A DNA stretch of 6,367 nt from NCBI GenBank assembly GCA_023422695.1, contig JAFAGN010000133.1:1-6367 (forward strand), given 5' to 3'. This stretch comes from Pseudomonadota bacterium. GTDB taxonomy: Bacteria > Pseudomonadota > Alphaproteobacteria > Sphingomonadales > Sphingomonadaceae. This document shows positions 1 to 5,593 of this stretch, piece by piece (the stretch's first letter is position 1; each line of letters opens with the position of its first letter). Under the pieces are notes generated by a model. The model did no database searches. It was not told the DNA's origin and saw only the letters and a list, made by a program, of their open reading frames with translations. Made by a program: the position numbers and the translations under genes.

Positions 1-45
1 GCGGTGGGGGCGAGCGGGGAGCGGGTGGTCATCGGGGGCGTGTAA
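1..45 (+). CDS. C-terminal end of an unidentified plus-strand gene (partial)
   Basis: Read from base 1, the sequence gives 14 sense codons, translating as AVGASGERVVIGGV, followed by a TAA stop at 43-45. The peptide looks like ordinary protein, and codon third positions are nearly all G or C, as in the other genes here. It is followed directly by non-coding hairpin sequence, which fits the end of a gene. Only 14 residues are visible, so no family can be named. The stretch could also be chance open frame in GC-rich DNA. Extending the window leftwards would settle it. Confidence 0.45.
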   Translation, partial: AVGASGERVVIGGV

Positions 46-63
46 TCGCTATCGGCCCAAAGC

Positions 64-88
64 AAAACCCCTCCCGCTTGCGGGAGGG
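64..88 (-). terminator. Hairpin with short T run, possible terminator for leftward transcripts
   Basis: CCCTCCCG (69-76) and CGGGAGGG (81-88) form a perfect 8-bp GC-rich stem around the loop CTTG (77-80). Read on the minus strand the stem is followed by G and then TTTT (67-64), which resembles an intrinsic terminator. On the plus strand no T run follows. It lies about 150 bp past the stop codon of the leftward aldehyde dehydrogenase gene, so it could end that transcript. It also sits just after the presumed end of the rightward gene at 45. The T run is short, and similar hairpins occur as dispersed repeats, so termination is inferred. Confidence 0.45.
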
Positions 89-91
89 ATC

Positions 92-231
92 AAGATCCAC
101 CCCATGGCGAAGCCAAGGGGAGGTGGCAGCGCGAAGCGCTGACGGAGGGGTAGTGGCGCTACCGTTGCGACCCTTCCACCACCGCTTCGCGGCGGTCCCC
201 CTCCCCAACGCTTCGCGATGGGGAGGATCTT
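92..231. repeat. Composite inverted repeat of two REP-like palindromic units
   Basis: Two copies of a roughly 60-nt unit lie head to head: 92-151 on the plus strand and 231-170 on the minus strand, with about 18 nt between them. Both start AAGATCC and end GGGT. The first 32 positions agree at 27. Each unit holds two hairpins whose loop reads GAA: left 100-120 (one A-A mismatch) and 127-141 (6 perfect pairs); right 200-226 (12 of 13 pairs) and 178-196 (one mismatch on the plus strand, G-U on the minus). A small hairpin, GGTAG/CTACC (149-163), sits at the centre. The unit resembles dispersed intergenic palindromes of sphingomonads; this is recalled from general knowledge and was not searched. 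The block fills the gap after the aldehyde dehydrogenase stop and shows no coding signal. Confidence 0.75.
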
Positions 232-236
232 CCGGA

Positions 237-1670
237 TTACGCCGGAATACCGCTGATCGACTTCACTTCCATGAAGTCCTTCAGCCCGAACACGCCGCCT
301 TCGCGGCCGTTGCCCGACGCCTTGTAGCCGCCGAACGCCGCGCCGGGACCGGGACCCCAGGCGTTGACCGCGACCATACCGGCGCGCAGCTTCGGCGCGA
401 TTTCGGCGGCCTTGGCGGGATCGCCCGAAACCACTGCCGACAGGCCATATTCGGTGTCGTTGGCGATCTCGACCGCTTCGTCGAGCGTGTCATAGGCCAT
501 CACGGTGGCGACGGGGCCGAACACCTCTTCCTTGGCGATCCGCATGTCGGGGGTGACCCCCGAAAACACCGTCGGCTTGATGTAATAGCCGCGGTTGACG
601 TTCGACGGCAGGCCGGTGCCGCCGGTCTCCAGCGTCGCGCCCTCATCGATCGCCGACTGGATCAGTCCCTGGATCTTGTCGAACTGCGCCTTGTTGACGA
701 CGGGGCCGATGTGGCCGCCCTCGCTCATCGGGTCGCCGACCGACGTCCCGTCGAACATCGCCTTGATGACGCCGACCGCTTCGGCCTCGCGCTCCTTTTG
801 CACCAGGATACGCGTCGGGGCGATGCAGCTCTGCCCGGTGTTGACGAGCACGCCCTGCACCGTCGGCGGCAGCACCGCGGCGAAATCGGCGTCGGGCAGG
901 ACGATGTTCGGCGATTTGCCGCCCAGTTCCTGATGGACCCGCTTGACCGTGTCGGCCGCCGCCTTCGCGACGAGGATGCCCGCGCGCGTCGAGCCGGTGA
1001 AGCTCACCATTTCGATGCCGGGATGCGCGCTGATCGCGTTGCCGACGGTCGGGCCGTCACCCTGCACCAGGTTGAACACGCCCGCAGGAACGCCCGCCGC
1101 GTCGAGGATTTCGGCAAAGATCACGGCATTGCCGGGACATTCCTCGGAGGGTTTGAGAACCATCGTGTTGCCAGCAGCAAGCGCAGGGGCGACTTTCAGC
1201 GCGATCTGGTTCAGCGGCCAGTTCCACGGCGTGATCATGCCGACGACGCCGATCGGTTCGTAAGCGATCATGCCCGCGGCATATTTTTCGGTGAAGCTGA
1301 AATCTTTCAGCGCCGCGATGGTGCCCAGGAAGCCGCCGATCCCGGCGCCAACCTGCGCGGTGCCGGCGAAGCTGACGGGGGCGCCCATTTCCGATGCCAT
1401 CGACTTGGCAAGGTCGGGCGCGCGCTTCTTATATTCCTCGACGATACGGTTCAGCAGGTCGAGCCGTTCCTCGCGCGTCGTCTGCGAGAAGGTCTTGAAG
1501 GCTTCCTTCGCCGCCGCCACCGCGTCGTCGACGTCGGCTGCGGTGCCGAGCACCACGGTCGACGCGGCTTCCTCGGTCGCGGGGTTGATCACGTCGTGGA
1601 GCTTGCCGCCTTTGCTGTCGACCCAGCGGCCGCCGATGTAATTTTGCTTGAGGTGCGTTTCGGTGCTCAT
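237..1670 (-). CDS. NAD(P)-dependent aldehyde dehydrogenase
   Basis: The product is a cytoplasmic enzyme of the aldehyde dehydrogenase superfamily, which oxidises an aldehyde to the carboxylic acid using NAD(P)+. Its 477 residues are a normal full length. Visible landmarks are TPWNWPL (147-153) with the oxyanion-hole Asn150, VLKPSE (171-176) with the cofactor-binding Lys173, FTGST (224-228) in the nucleotide-binding fold, HQELGGKSPN (246-255) with the general base Glu248, NTGQSC (277-282) with the nucleophile Cys282, and EEVFGPV (381-387). All catalytic residues are present, so the enzyme should be active. The ATG at 1670 has GGGAGA six bases upstream (1677-1682), which supports this start. 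The gene is 94 bp downstream of the peptidase gene on the same strand. Only a weak promoter match (TTGATT at 1737-1732, 16 bp, TAGGTA) lies in that gap. The substrate cannot be told from sequence, and the neighbours do not indicate one. Confidence 0.96.
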   Translation of the reverse strand: MSTETHLKQNYIGGRWVDSKGGKLHDVINPATEEAASTVVLGTAADVDDAVAAAKEAFKTFSQTTREERLDLLNRIVEEYKKRAPDLAKSMASEMGAPVSFAGTAQVGAGIGGFLGTIAALKDFSFTEKYAAGMIAYEPIGVVGMITPWNWPLNQIALKVAPALAAGNTMVLKPSEECPGNAVIFAEILDAAGVPAGVFNLVQGDGPTVGNAISAHPGIEMVSFTGSTRAGILVAKAAADTVKRVHQELGGKSPNIVLPDADFAAVLPPTVQGVLVNTGQSCIAPTRILVQKEREAEAVGVIKAMFDGTSVGDPMSEGGHIGPVVNKAQFDKIQGLIQSAIDEGATLETGGTGLPSNVNRGYYIKPTVFSGVTPDMRIAKEEVFGPVATVMAYDTLDEAVEIANDTEYGLSAVVSGDPAKAAEIAPKLRAGMVAVNAWGPGPGAAFGGYKASGNGREGGVFGLKDFMEVKSISGIPA

Positions 1671-1764
1671 CGTTCTTCTCCCATCGGCGGTGAATCCGTC
1701 TCGGATTGCTACCTAATCACTGTGGCGCATGAATCAAGCGAGGCCAACTGGCAAAGGTGACGAT

Positions 1765-3075
1765 TCAGCGCTTTTCAGCAGCCAGGCGTGACATCAATAT
1801 GGCAGCGCGCGTTGCCTGCCGTGCAATGCTCGGGATGTCGACGGCTTCGCCCGGGCCATGGTCGCCAGTGCTGTACGGCCCGAGTCCAGCCAGCCCGTCG
1901 ACATCGGCGGCGACAAAACTGATGTCGCCCGCGCCGCGCTTCAGCGGGTCGAGCGGCGCCATTTCGGCAAGGCCAAGGTCGCGGTTCACCCCGTTGAGTT
2001 TCGCGAGCAGCGCGCGGTTGCCGTCGGTCGGCGCCATCGACGGATAGCCGCCGGGGTCGAAAGCGATCTTGGCCTCCGTACCGGGCGCGTGCTGCGCGAC
2101 GATCGCGGTCATCTTGGCCTTCACCCGTTCGATCTGTTCGGGCGACAGTGCGCGCAGATCGCCGCGGGCGACCGCGATCGGCGCGATGATGTTAGTCTTG
2201 CCGGTCGCGGTGGCGCGGATGCCGCCCGCGTCGAGATCGGCCTGCTGCCCGCCCGCGATCAGCCCGACGTTGAAGGTCAGATTGGGTTCGGGCAGTTCGG
2301 TGCGGAAGCGGTAGAGAATTCGCGTCAATTCATAGATCGCGCCGTCGCCCGCCGCGGCGCTGAAAATGCCCGAGCTGTGCGCGCTCTTGCCCGTCGCGGT
2401 CACCGTCCAGCTGTCCGACGAACGGCGCGCGACCGATCCCATGTCGGCGCCGCCATCGCGGACCAGCCCCTCGAAATCGAGCGCGACGTCGCTGCGCTTG
2501 CCGGCGGCGATCAGGTCGGCACGCGCCTTTTCGATCGGGCTGCCCGCATCTTCCTCGTCGCCGGTCATGTGGATTTCGATATTGGCGCCTTTCAGCGTCC
2601 CCGCCGCGTGCATCGCGCGCAGCGCCGCGACGATGACGACCATGCCGCCCTTGTCGTCACCCGCACCCGGCCCTTCGCCCATATCGCCCTTCAGGGTGAA
2701 TTTCTGGAACGGCGAGTCGGGCTCGAACACCGTGTCGAGGTGGGCGATGAGGAGCAGGCGTTTGGTGTCGGGCTTGCCGACATGTGTTGCAATCAGATGG
2801 CCCGCGCGCCCGGTGTCGCGCATCGGCTTCCACTCGACCTTGAACCCCAGCGGTTCCAGCTCGGCGCGCATCATCGCCCCGACCATCTCGACGCCCTCCA
2901 GGTTAAGCGAGCCGCTGTTCTGATTGACCAGCTTTTCAAGCAGCGCGAGCGAACGCCCCTGTTCAGCCGCCACCGTTTTCGCCATGCCGCTCTCGGCCTT
3001 CGACAGCTTGGCATGCGCCGTCGGCACGAGCGCGATGTGAAAGGCTATCAGGGCGGCAAGCGGCAGCGATTTCAT
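1765..3075 (-). CDS. Exported M20-family zinc peptidase, glutamate carboxypeptidase type
   Basis: This 436-residue protein is a probable periplasmic metallopeptidase of the M20 family, which uses two zinc ions to remove C-terminal residues or cleave small peptide or acyl-amino-acid bonds. Residues 1-22 form a signal peptide ending in AHA, with cleavage likely before Lys23. The metal site is complete: AHLDTV (His112, Asp114), GAGDDKGG (bridging Asp140), TGDEED (catalytic Glu174, ligand Glu175), DFEG (Glu202 or Asp200) and GDHGPGE (His406). GKSAHSSG (229-236) falls in the dimerisation (lid) domain typical of carboxypeptidase G2-like enzymes. The ATG at 3075 follows AAAGGAG (3082-3088) with six bases between, a strong ribosome binding site. 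The gene begins 55 bp after the sugar dehydrogenase gene, so the two could share a transcript. True substrates are unknown; glutamate release is only suggested by family resemblance. Confidence 0.93.
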   Translation of the reverse strand: MKSLPLAALIAFHIALVPTAHAKLSKAESGMAKTVAAEQGRSLALLEKLVNQNSGSLNLEGVEMVGAMMRAELEPLGFKVEWKPMRDTGRAGHLIATHVGKPDTKRLLLIAHLDTVFEPDSPFQKFTLKGDMGEGPGAGDDKGGMVVIVAALRAMHAAGTLKGANIEIHMTGDEEDAGSPIEKARADLIAAGKRSDVALDFEGLVRDGGADMGSVARRSSDSWTVTATGKSAHSSGIFSAAAGDGAIYELTRILYRFRTELPEPNLTFNVGLIAGGQQADLDAGGIRATATGKTNIIAPIAVARGDLRALSPEQIERVKAKMTAIVAQHAPGTEAKIAFDPGGYPSMAPTDGNRALLAKLNGVNRDLGLAEMAPLDPLKRGAGDISFVAADVDGLAGLGPYSTGDHGPGEAVDIPSIARQATRAAILMSRLAAEKR

Positions 3076-3103
3076 CGAGGACTCCTTTGGATATCCTCTT
3101 GTG

Positions 3104-3130
3104 CCGCTTGCTCGCTATGGGGGCAAGCGG
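3104..3130 (-). other. Intercistronic stem-loop directly after the sugar dehydrogenase stop
   Basis: CCGCTTGC (3104-3111) and GCAAGCGG (3123-3130) form a perfect 8-bp stem around an 11-nt loop. On the minus strand the stem begins at the base right after the TGA stop (3133-3131) of the sugar dehydrogenase gene, and it ends 15 bases before the AAAGGAG ribosome binding site of the peptidase gene. No T run follows, so it is a poor intrinsic terminator. It may instead protect the upstream message from 3' exonucleases or reduce read-through. The structure is directly visible; the role is inferred. Confidence 0.5.
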
Positions 3131-4615
3131 TCAGCCCGGGCGCACCATGAAAATGTCGCCGCCGATGCTGACAAGGAACAGATTGCCCGCGCTGTCCTCG
3201 CCGAATGAGGCGATATTGCTCAATGTTCCGGCGTCGGGCGCAAAATCCTCGTTGCGCCGCGCAAAGCGCGACGAGGGGAGCGTCTGTCCAGCGACAAGGC
3301 TGGCGAAGGGTACCGACCAGATATTGCCCGACACGAAATCGGCAAAAACATACTGGCCGACGAGCGAGGTGACCGGGCCGCGATAGACGTAACCTCCGGT
3401 CACCGAACGCCCTTGGCGGGAGCCGCTGCCATGGCCGTATTCCGCCACGGGCGGAGTCAGCCCGGCGGGTGCGCTGCCCGAATAGGGCTGGGTGCCTTCC
3501 AGAAAGCGCCAGCCGAAGTTCAGCCCCGGCTGGGTCGTGGTCACCAAATCGATCTCCTCGACAGCGCCCTGGCCGACGTCGCCGATGATCAGGGTCGGGC
3601 CGGAAAAGGAAGCGCGGAACGGGTTGCGGAGACCAAAGGCAAAGACATAGGGATCGCCGCCGCCCGCCAGATAGGGGTTGCCCGGGGCCGGGGCATAGCT
3701 GCTGCCCCCTGCGCCGATGGTAAAGCGCAGGATCTTGCCCAGCTGCACATTGCGGTTCTGGGCATTGTTGTTCGGATCGCCGCCCCCGCCGCCGTCTCCC
3801 ACCGCGACATAGACATGGCCATCGGGACCAAAGCCGATCCAGCCGCCATTATGATTGTCGAACCCGGGGTGCGGAATGTCGAGCACCGTTTCGTAACTGG
3901 TCGAACTGTTCGGTTGGCCGAGCGTGTAGCGGCGGACCTGGACATTGCCGTTGGTAGCAGTGGCAACCGCGAACAGACGCTGCGACGTCGCATGGTCGGG
4001 ATAGGGCGCCAGACCGAGCAGGCCGCGCTCGCCGCTGGTCGAAATATCGGTGATGTCGAGCACCAGCGTCCGGCTGCCGTTCGCGGGGTCAAAGCGATAG
4101 ACGTCGCCGCCCTTTTCGACGACATAGACGCGGCTGTCGCCCGGGATGGGTGCAACATAAAGCGGCTGGCTGAACCCGGTGCCGACACGCGCCACCGATA
4201 TACCTTCACGGCTGTTGGTGACGGTGACGTTCACCGCCTGCGTGACGCTCGCCCGGCCGTCGCTGACGCGCAGCACCACCGCATAGACATTGTCACCGTC
4301 GGCATCCCCGGGCAGGTCGAAGTCGGGCGCTGCGTTGAAGCTAAGCGCGCCCGCGGTCGTGATCGCAAAGCGCGCCGCATCGGCGCCGCCGTCGATGGAA
4401 AAGGTCAGCGAATTGCCATCGGGGTCGGTTGCGGTCGCCTGGTAGGCGGTGGTGCTGTTCTCGGTCACGCTGGCGGTTTGCAGCGAGGTGAAGCTGGGCG
4501 GCGCATTGGTTGCGGGCGGGGTGCCGCCGCCGCTATTGCCACCACCGCCGCACGACGCAAGCAACAGAGGCGCGAGTAGCAGAGGCATAGGGTGAAGAGG
4601 GACGCGCTTCCGCAT
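3131..4615 (-). CDS. Lipoprotein: cadherin-like domain fused to PQQ-dependent sugar dehydrogenase
   Basis: The product is a predicted membrane-anchored oxidoreductase related to soluble PQQ glucose dehydrogenases and aldose sugar dehydrogenases (GSDH family). Residues 1-22 are a lipoprotein signal: MRKR, a Leu-rich stretch, then LLAS before Cys22. A Gly/Pro-rich linker (23-39) leads to a cadherin-like domain at about 40-134, with TATDPDGNSLTFSI, FDLPGDADGDN and VLRVSDG typical of calcium-binding repeats. The beta-propeller occupies about 138-494: DNHNGGWIGFGPDG (253-266, with the catalytic-type His255), VGDGG, FGLRNPFR (327-334, Arg330), GDVGQ, NFGWRFLEG and VTGGYVYRG. I chose the ATG at 4615 because it places the charged and hydrophobic signal correctly. 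A TTG at 4717 in the same frame would add 34 residues with no signal character. The nearest Shine-Dalgarno match, AAAGG (4627-4631), is weak, with 11 bases of spacing. Sugar oxidation is inferred from the family; the substrate is unknown. Confidence 0.9.
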   Translation of the reverse strand: MRKRVPLHPMPLLLAPLLLASCGGGGNSGGGTPPATNAPPSFTSLQTASVTENSTTAYQATATDPDGNSLTFSIDGGADAARFAITTAGALSFNAAPDFDLPGDADGDNVYAVVLRVSDGRASVTQAVNVTVTNSREGISVARVGTGFSQPLYVAPIPGDSRVYVVEKGGDVYRFDPANGSRTLVLDITDISTSGERGLLGLAPYPDHATSQRLFAVATATNGNVQVRRYTLGQPNSSTSYETVLDIPHPGFDNHNGGWIGFGPDGHVYVAVGDGGGGGDPNNNAQNRNVQLGKILRFTIGAGGSSYAPAPGNPYLAGGGDPYVFAFGLRNPFRASFSGPTLIIGDVGQGAVEEIDLVTTTQPGLNFGWRFLEGTQPYSGSAPAGLTPPVAEYGHGSGSRQGRSVTGGYVYRGPVTSLVGQYVFADFVSGNIWSVPFASLVAGQTLPSSRFARRNEDFAPDAGTLSNIASFGEDSAGNLFLVSIGGDIFMVRPG

Positions 4616-4723
4616 GGCCGAAATTGCCTTTCGCGATCGAGCCCGCCCCTCGCGCAGACTGCCACCGGTCGGCAGCGACGGCAACCCTGGCCATTTACCA
4701 ATATGTTGCCGCGCCAAGCGCCG

Positions 4724-5242
4724 TCAGGCGGGCTCCTTCGCCTCTTCGAAATCGTCGAGTTTGCCCAGCGCTTCTTGCGCGATCTTGCGCAAGACCAATC
4801 GATTGACGGTCAGGCCTTTCGCGCCCTCACCGCTCAGATCGTCGATCGCGAAATCGACGCGGGTGCGGTCGGGGGCCAGTTCTTCGAAGGTGAACTTCAG
4901 CCCCGTCGTCAGCGCGCCGTCGTCGACATTGTAGATCAGATGCGCCTCGCGCGGGATTTCCATCGCGACCGCGATCTTGATCTTGTACGCGTCGGGCCGC
5001 TCGTCGGGGACCATCTTCTCGAAACCCGGATCGCCCTTTTCGGCGACCAGCTCATACAGGCGCGTCGATCCGCCGTTGGTGACCAGCGGCATGCCGGTAA
5101 AGGCGCTGCCGTCGCCGAACATCTTCGCGAACACCTCTTCGCGCGGCGCCGCGACCGTGCGGGTCTGGTTGGCCAGTTCGGCCATCTTGCCGCAGCCCGC
5201 GGTCAGCAGCAGCGCGGCGATCAAAAATGTCGAGCGTAGCAT
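4724..5242 (-). CDS. Small lipoprotein of unknown function, possible SRPBCC-like fold
   Basis: I do not recognise a named family for this 172-residue protein. It starts with a lipoprotein signal, MLRSTFLIAALLLTAGC, with acylation expected at Cys17, so it should be tethered to a membrane on the periplasmic side. After the anchor, RTVAAPREEVFAKM (28-41) resembles the opening strand and helix of SRPBCC/polyketide-cyclase proteins. A series of amphipathic strands follows (about 86-134, including HLIYNVDD and TRVDFAIDDL), and then a long C-terminal helix (about 140-168). This matches the helix-grip layout of lipid- or ligand-binding domains, but the resemblance is by eye only. The ATG at 5242 has AGGGGG six bases upstream (5249-5254). 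The gene runs away from the divergent repressor gene. It is followed after 108 bp by the sugar dehydrogenase gene on the same strand, so co-transcription is possible. Confidence 0.85.
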   Translation of the reverse strand: MLRSTFLIAALLLTAGCGKMAELANQTRTVAAPREEVFAKMFGDGSAFTGMPLVTNGGSTRLYELVAEKGDPGFEKMVPDERPDAYKIKIAVAMEIPREAHLIYNVDDGALTTGLKFTFEELAPDRTRVDFAIDDLSGEGAKGLTVNRLVLRKIAQEALGKLDDFEEAKEPA

Positions 5243-5313
5243 CGCAATCCCCCTGAAATGCCGCGCCCTGATAGCGGCAACAGCTTACAAAAGGGTCAAC
5301 GGGCGCCGTGGCG

Positions 5314-5370
5314 ATATGTAAAGAGTGTTTGACAGACGGAGTTGGCGTCTGTAAAGAGCTCTTGACAGAC
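5314..5370. promoter_or_regulatory. Tandem dyad operators for the Xre-type repressor
   Basis: Two related dyads lie upstream of the repressor gene. The downstream one (5347-5370) pairs the halves GTCTGTAAAGAG and CTCTTGACAGAC, a 24-bp palindrome with a single mismatched pair. The upstream one (5314-5337) is looser, with ATATGTAAAGAG and TGTTTGACAGAC, and keeps the TGTNAA...TTNACA core. Between the two sites TGTAAAGAG and TTGACAGAC are repeated exactly. The centres (5325/5326 and 5358/5359) are 33 bp apart, close to three helical turns, so two dimers could bind nearly the same face. The sites overlap the -35 and -10 boxes described separately. That the adjacent Xre protein binds here to repress itself is inferred from position and symmetry. 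Confidence 0.75.
5329..5357 (+). promoter_or_regulatory. Sigma-70-type promoter of the repressor/membrane-protein operon
   Basis: A perfect -35 box TTGACA (5329-5334) is followed by a 17-bp spacer and the -10 candidate TAAAGA (5352-5357), which matches the consensus at three of six positions including the leading TA. Transcription would begin near 5364, giving a leader of about 20 nt before the GTG start at 5383. The -35 is the right half of the upstream dyad and the -10 lies in the left half of the downstream dyad, so a bound repressor would block both. The second TTGACA (5362-5367) has no usable -10 at the right distance. Confidence 0.6.
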
Positions 5371-5377
5371 AGGAAAG
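5371..5377 (+). promoter_or_regulatory. Ribosome binding site fixing the repressor start at GTG 5383
   Basis: AGGAAAG lies five bases before the GTG at 5383. An in-frame GTG at 5308 would begin upstream of the promoter and translate the operators, so the Shine-Dalgarno match, the promoter position and the domain boundary all point to 5383 as the real start. Confidence 0.7.
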
Positions 5378-5382
5378 CGGCT

Positions 5383-5589
5383 GTGGAAAATCGGGTGCGG
5401 GAATATCGCGAGGCGGCGGGATGGAGTCAGGGCGAGCTGGCGCGCCGCCTTGGCGTATCGCGCCAGACGATCAACGCGGTGGAAACCGACAAATATGACC
5501 CCAGCCTGCCGCTCGCGCTGCGCATGGCGGGGCTGTTCGGCCTCGAAGTGCGGCTGCTGTTCATCGACCATTGGACCCCGAAGGAGTAG
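5383..5589 (+). CDS. Small Xre/Cro-family helix-turn-helix repressor
   Basis: This 68-residue protein is almost entirely one DNA-binding domain of the Xre/Cro (HTH_3) family. The helix-turn-helix runs at about 15-34, SQGELARRLGVSRQTINAVE, with Gln28-Thr29-Ile30 in the recognition helix. DKYDPSLPLALRMAGLF then gives the later helices, and EVRLLFIDHW is probably a dimerisation tail. Stand-alone proteins of this size typically repress their own operon, often next to a membrane-protein gene. The start is GTG at 5383, preceded by AGGAAAG; starting at the GTG at 5308 would add 25 residues encoded by promoter and operator DNA. Two dyads just upstream are the likely binding sites. The gene ends four bases before the next ATG, and its last codons AAG GAG serve as that gene's ribosome binding site, so translation of the two is probably coupled. 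No ligand or inducer is evident. Confidence 0.93.
   Translation: MENRVREYREAAGWSQGELARRLGVSRQTINAVETDKYDPSLPLALRMAGLFGLEVRLLFIDHWTPKE
5581..5586 (+). promoter_or_regulatory. Ribosome binding site of the membrane protein inside the repressor gene
   Basis: AAGGAG forms the last Lys-Glu codons of the repressor gene, directly before its TAG stop (5587-5589), and sits seven bases ahead of the ATG at 5594. This decides the membrane protein's start over the much longer upstream open frame, and it suggests translational coupling between the two genes. Confidence 0.8.
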
Positions 5590-5593
5590 CGAT

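Noticed and set aside
78..1760. Long plus-strand open frame (560 codons) covering the aldehyde dehydrogenase region
   Set aside because: It is antisense to a gene with intact family motifs. Its translation is Arg/His/Asp-rich without domains, and it begins in the palindromic repeat. Such frames are expected opposite GC-rich genes.
1858..3150. Long plus-strand open frame opposite the M20 peptidase
   Set aside because: The minus strand encodes a complete metallopeptidase with signal peptide and ribosome binding site; the antisense translation is low-complexity Arg/Ala/Asp-rich sequence.
3413..4579. Long plus-strand open frame opposite the sugar dehydrogenase
   Set aside because: It is antisense to recognisable propeller motifs and shows no domain or start signal of its own.
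237..4615. Possibility that the aldehyde dehydrogenase, peptidase and sugar dehydrogenase form one dedicated pathway
   Set aside because: They share a strand, but gaps are 55 to 94 bp, no common substrate is indicated, and the enzymes are in different compartments; adjacency alone is not enough.
4773..4794. Inverted repeat TCTTGCGC/GCGCAAGA with a 6-nt loop near the end of the small lipoprotein gene
   Set aside because: It is inside coding sequence, encodes part of a normal-looking C-terminal helix, and has no T run; probably chance from repeated codons.
5317..5370. Two short direct repeats considered as a CRISPR array or phage attachment site
   Set aside because: There are only two units with dyad symmetry and a promoter within them, next to a repressor gene; operators explain them better. 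No integrase or cas gene is present.
5450..5593. Upstream extension of the membrane-protein frame
   Set aside because: It overlaps the repressor gene in another frame, with no ribosome binding site; the ATG at 5594 has a well-placed AAGGAG.
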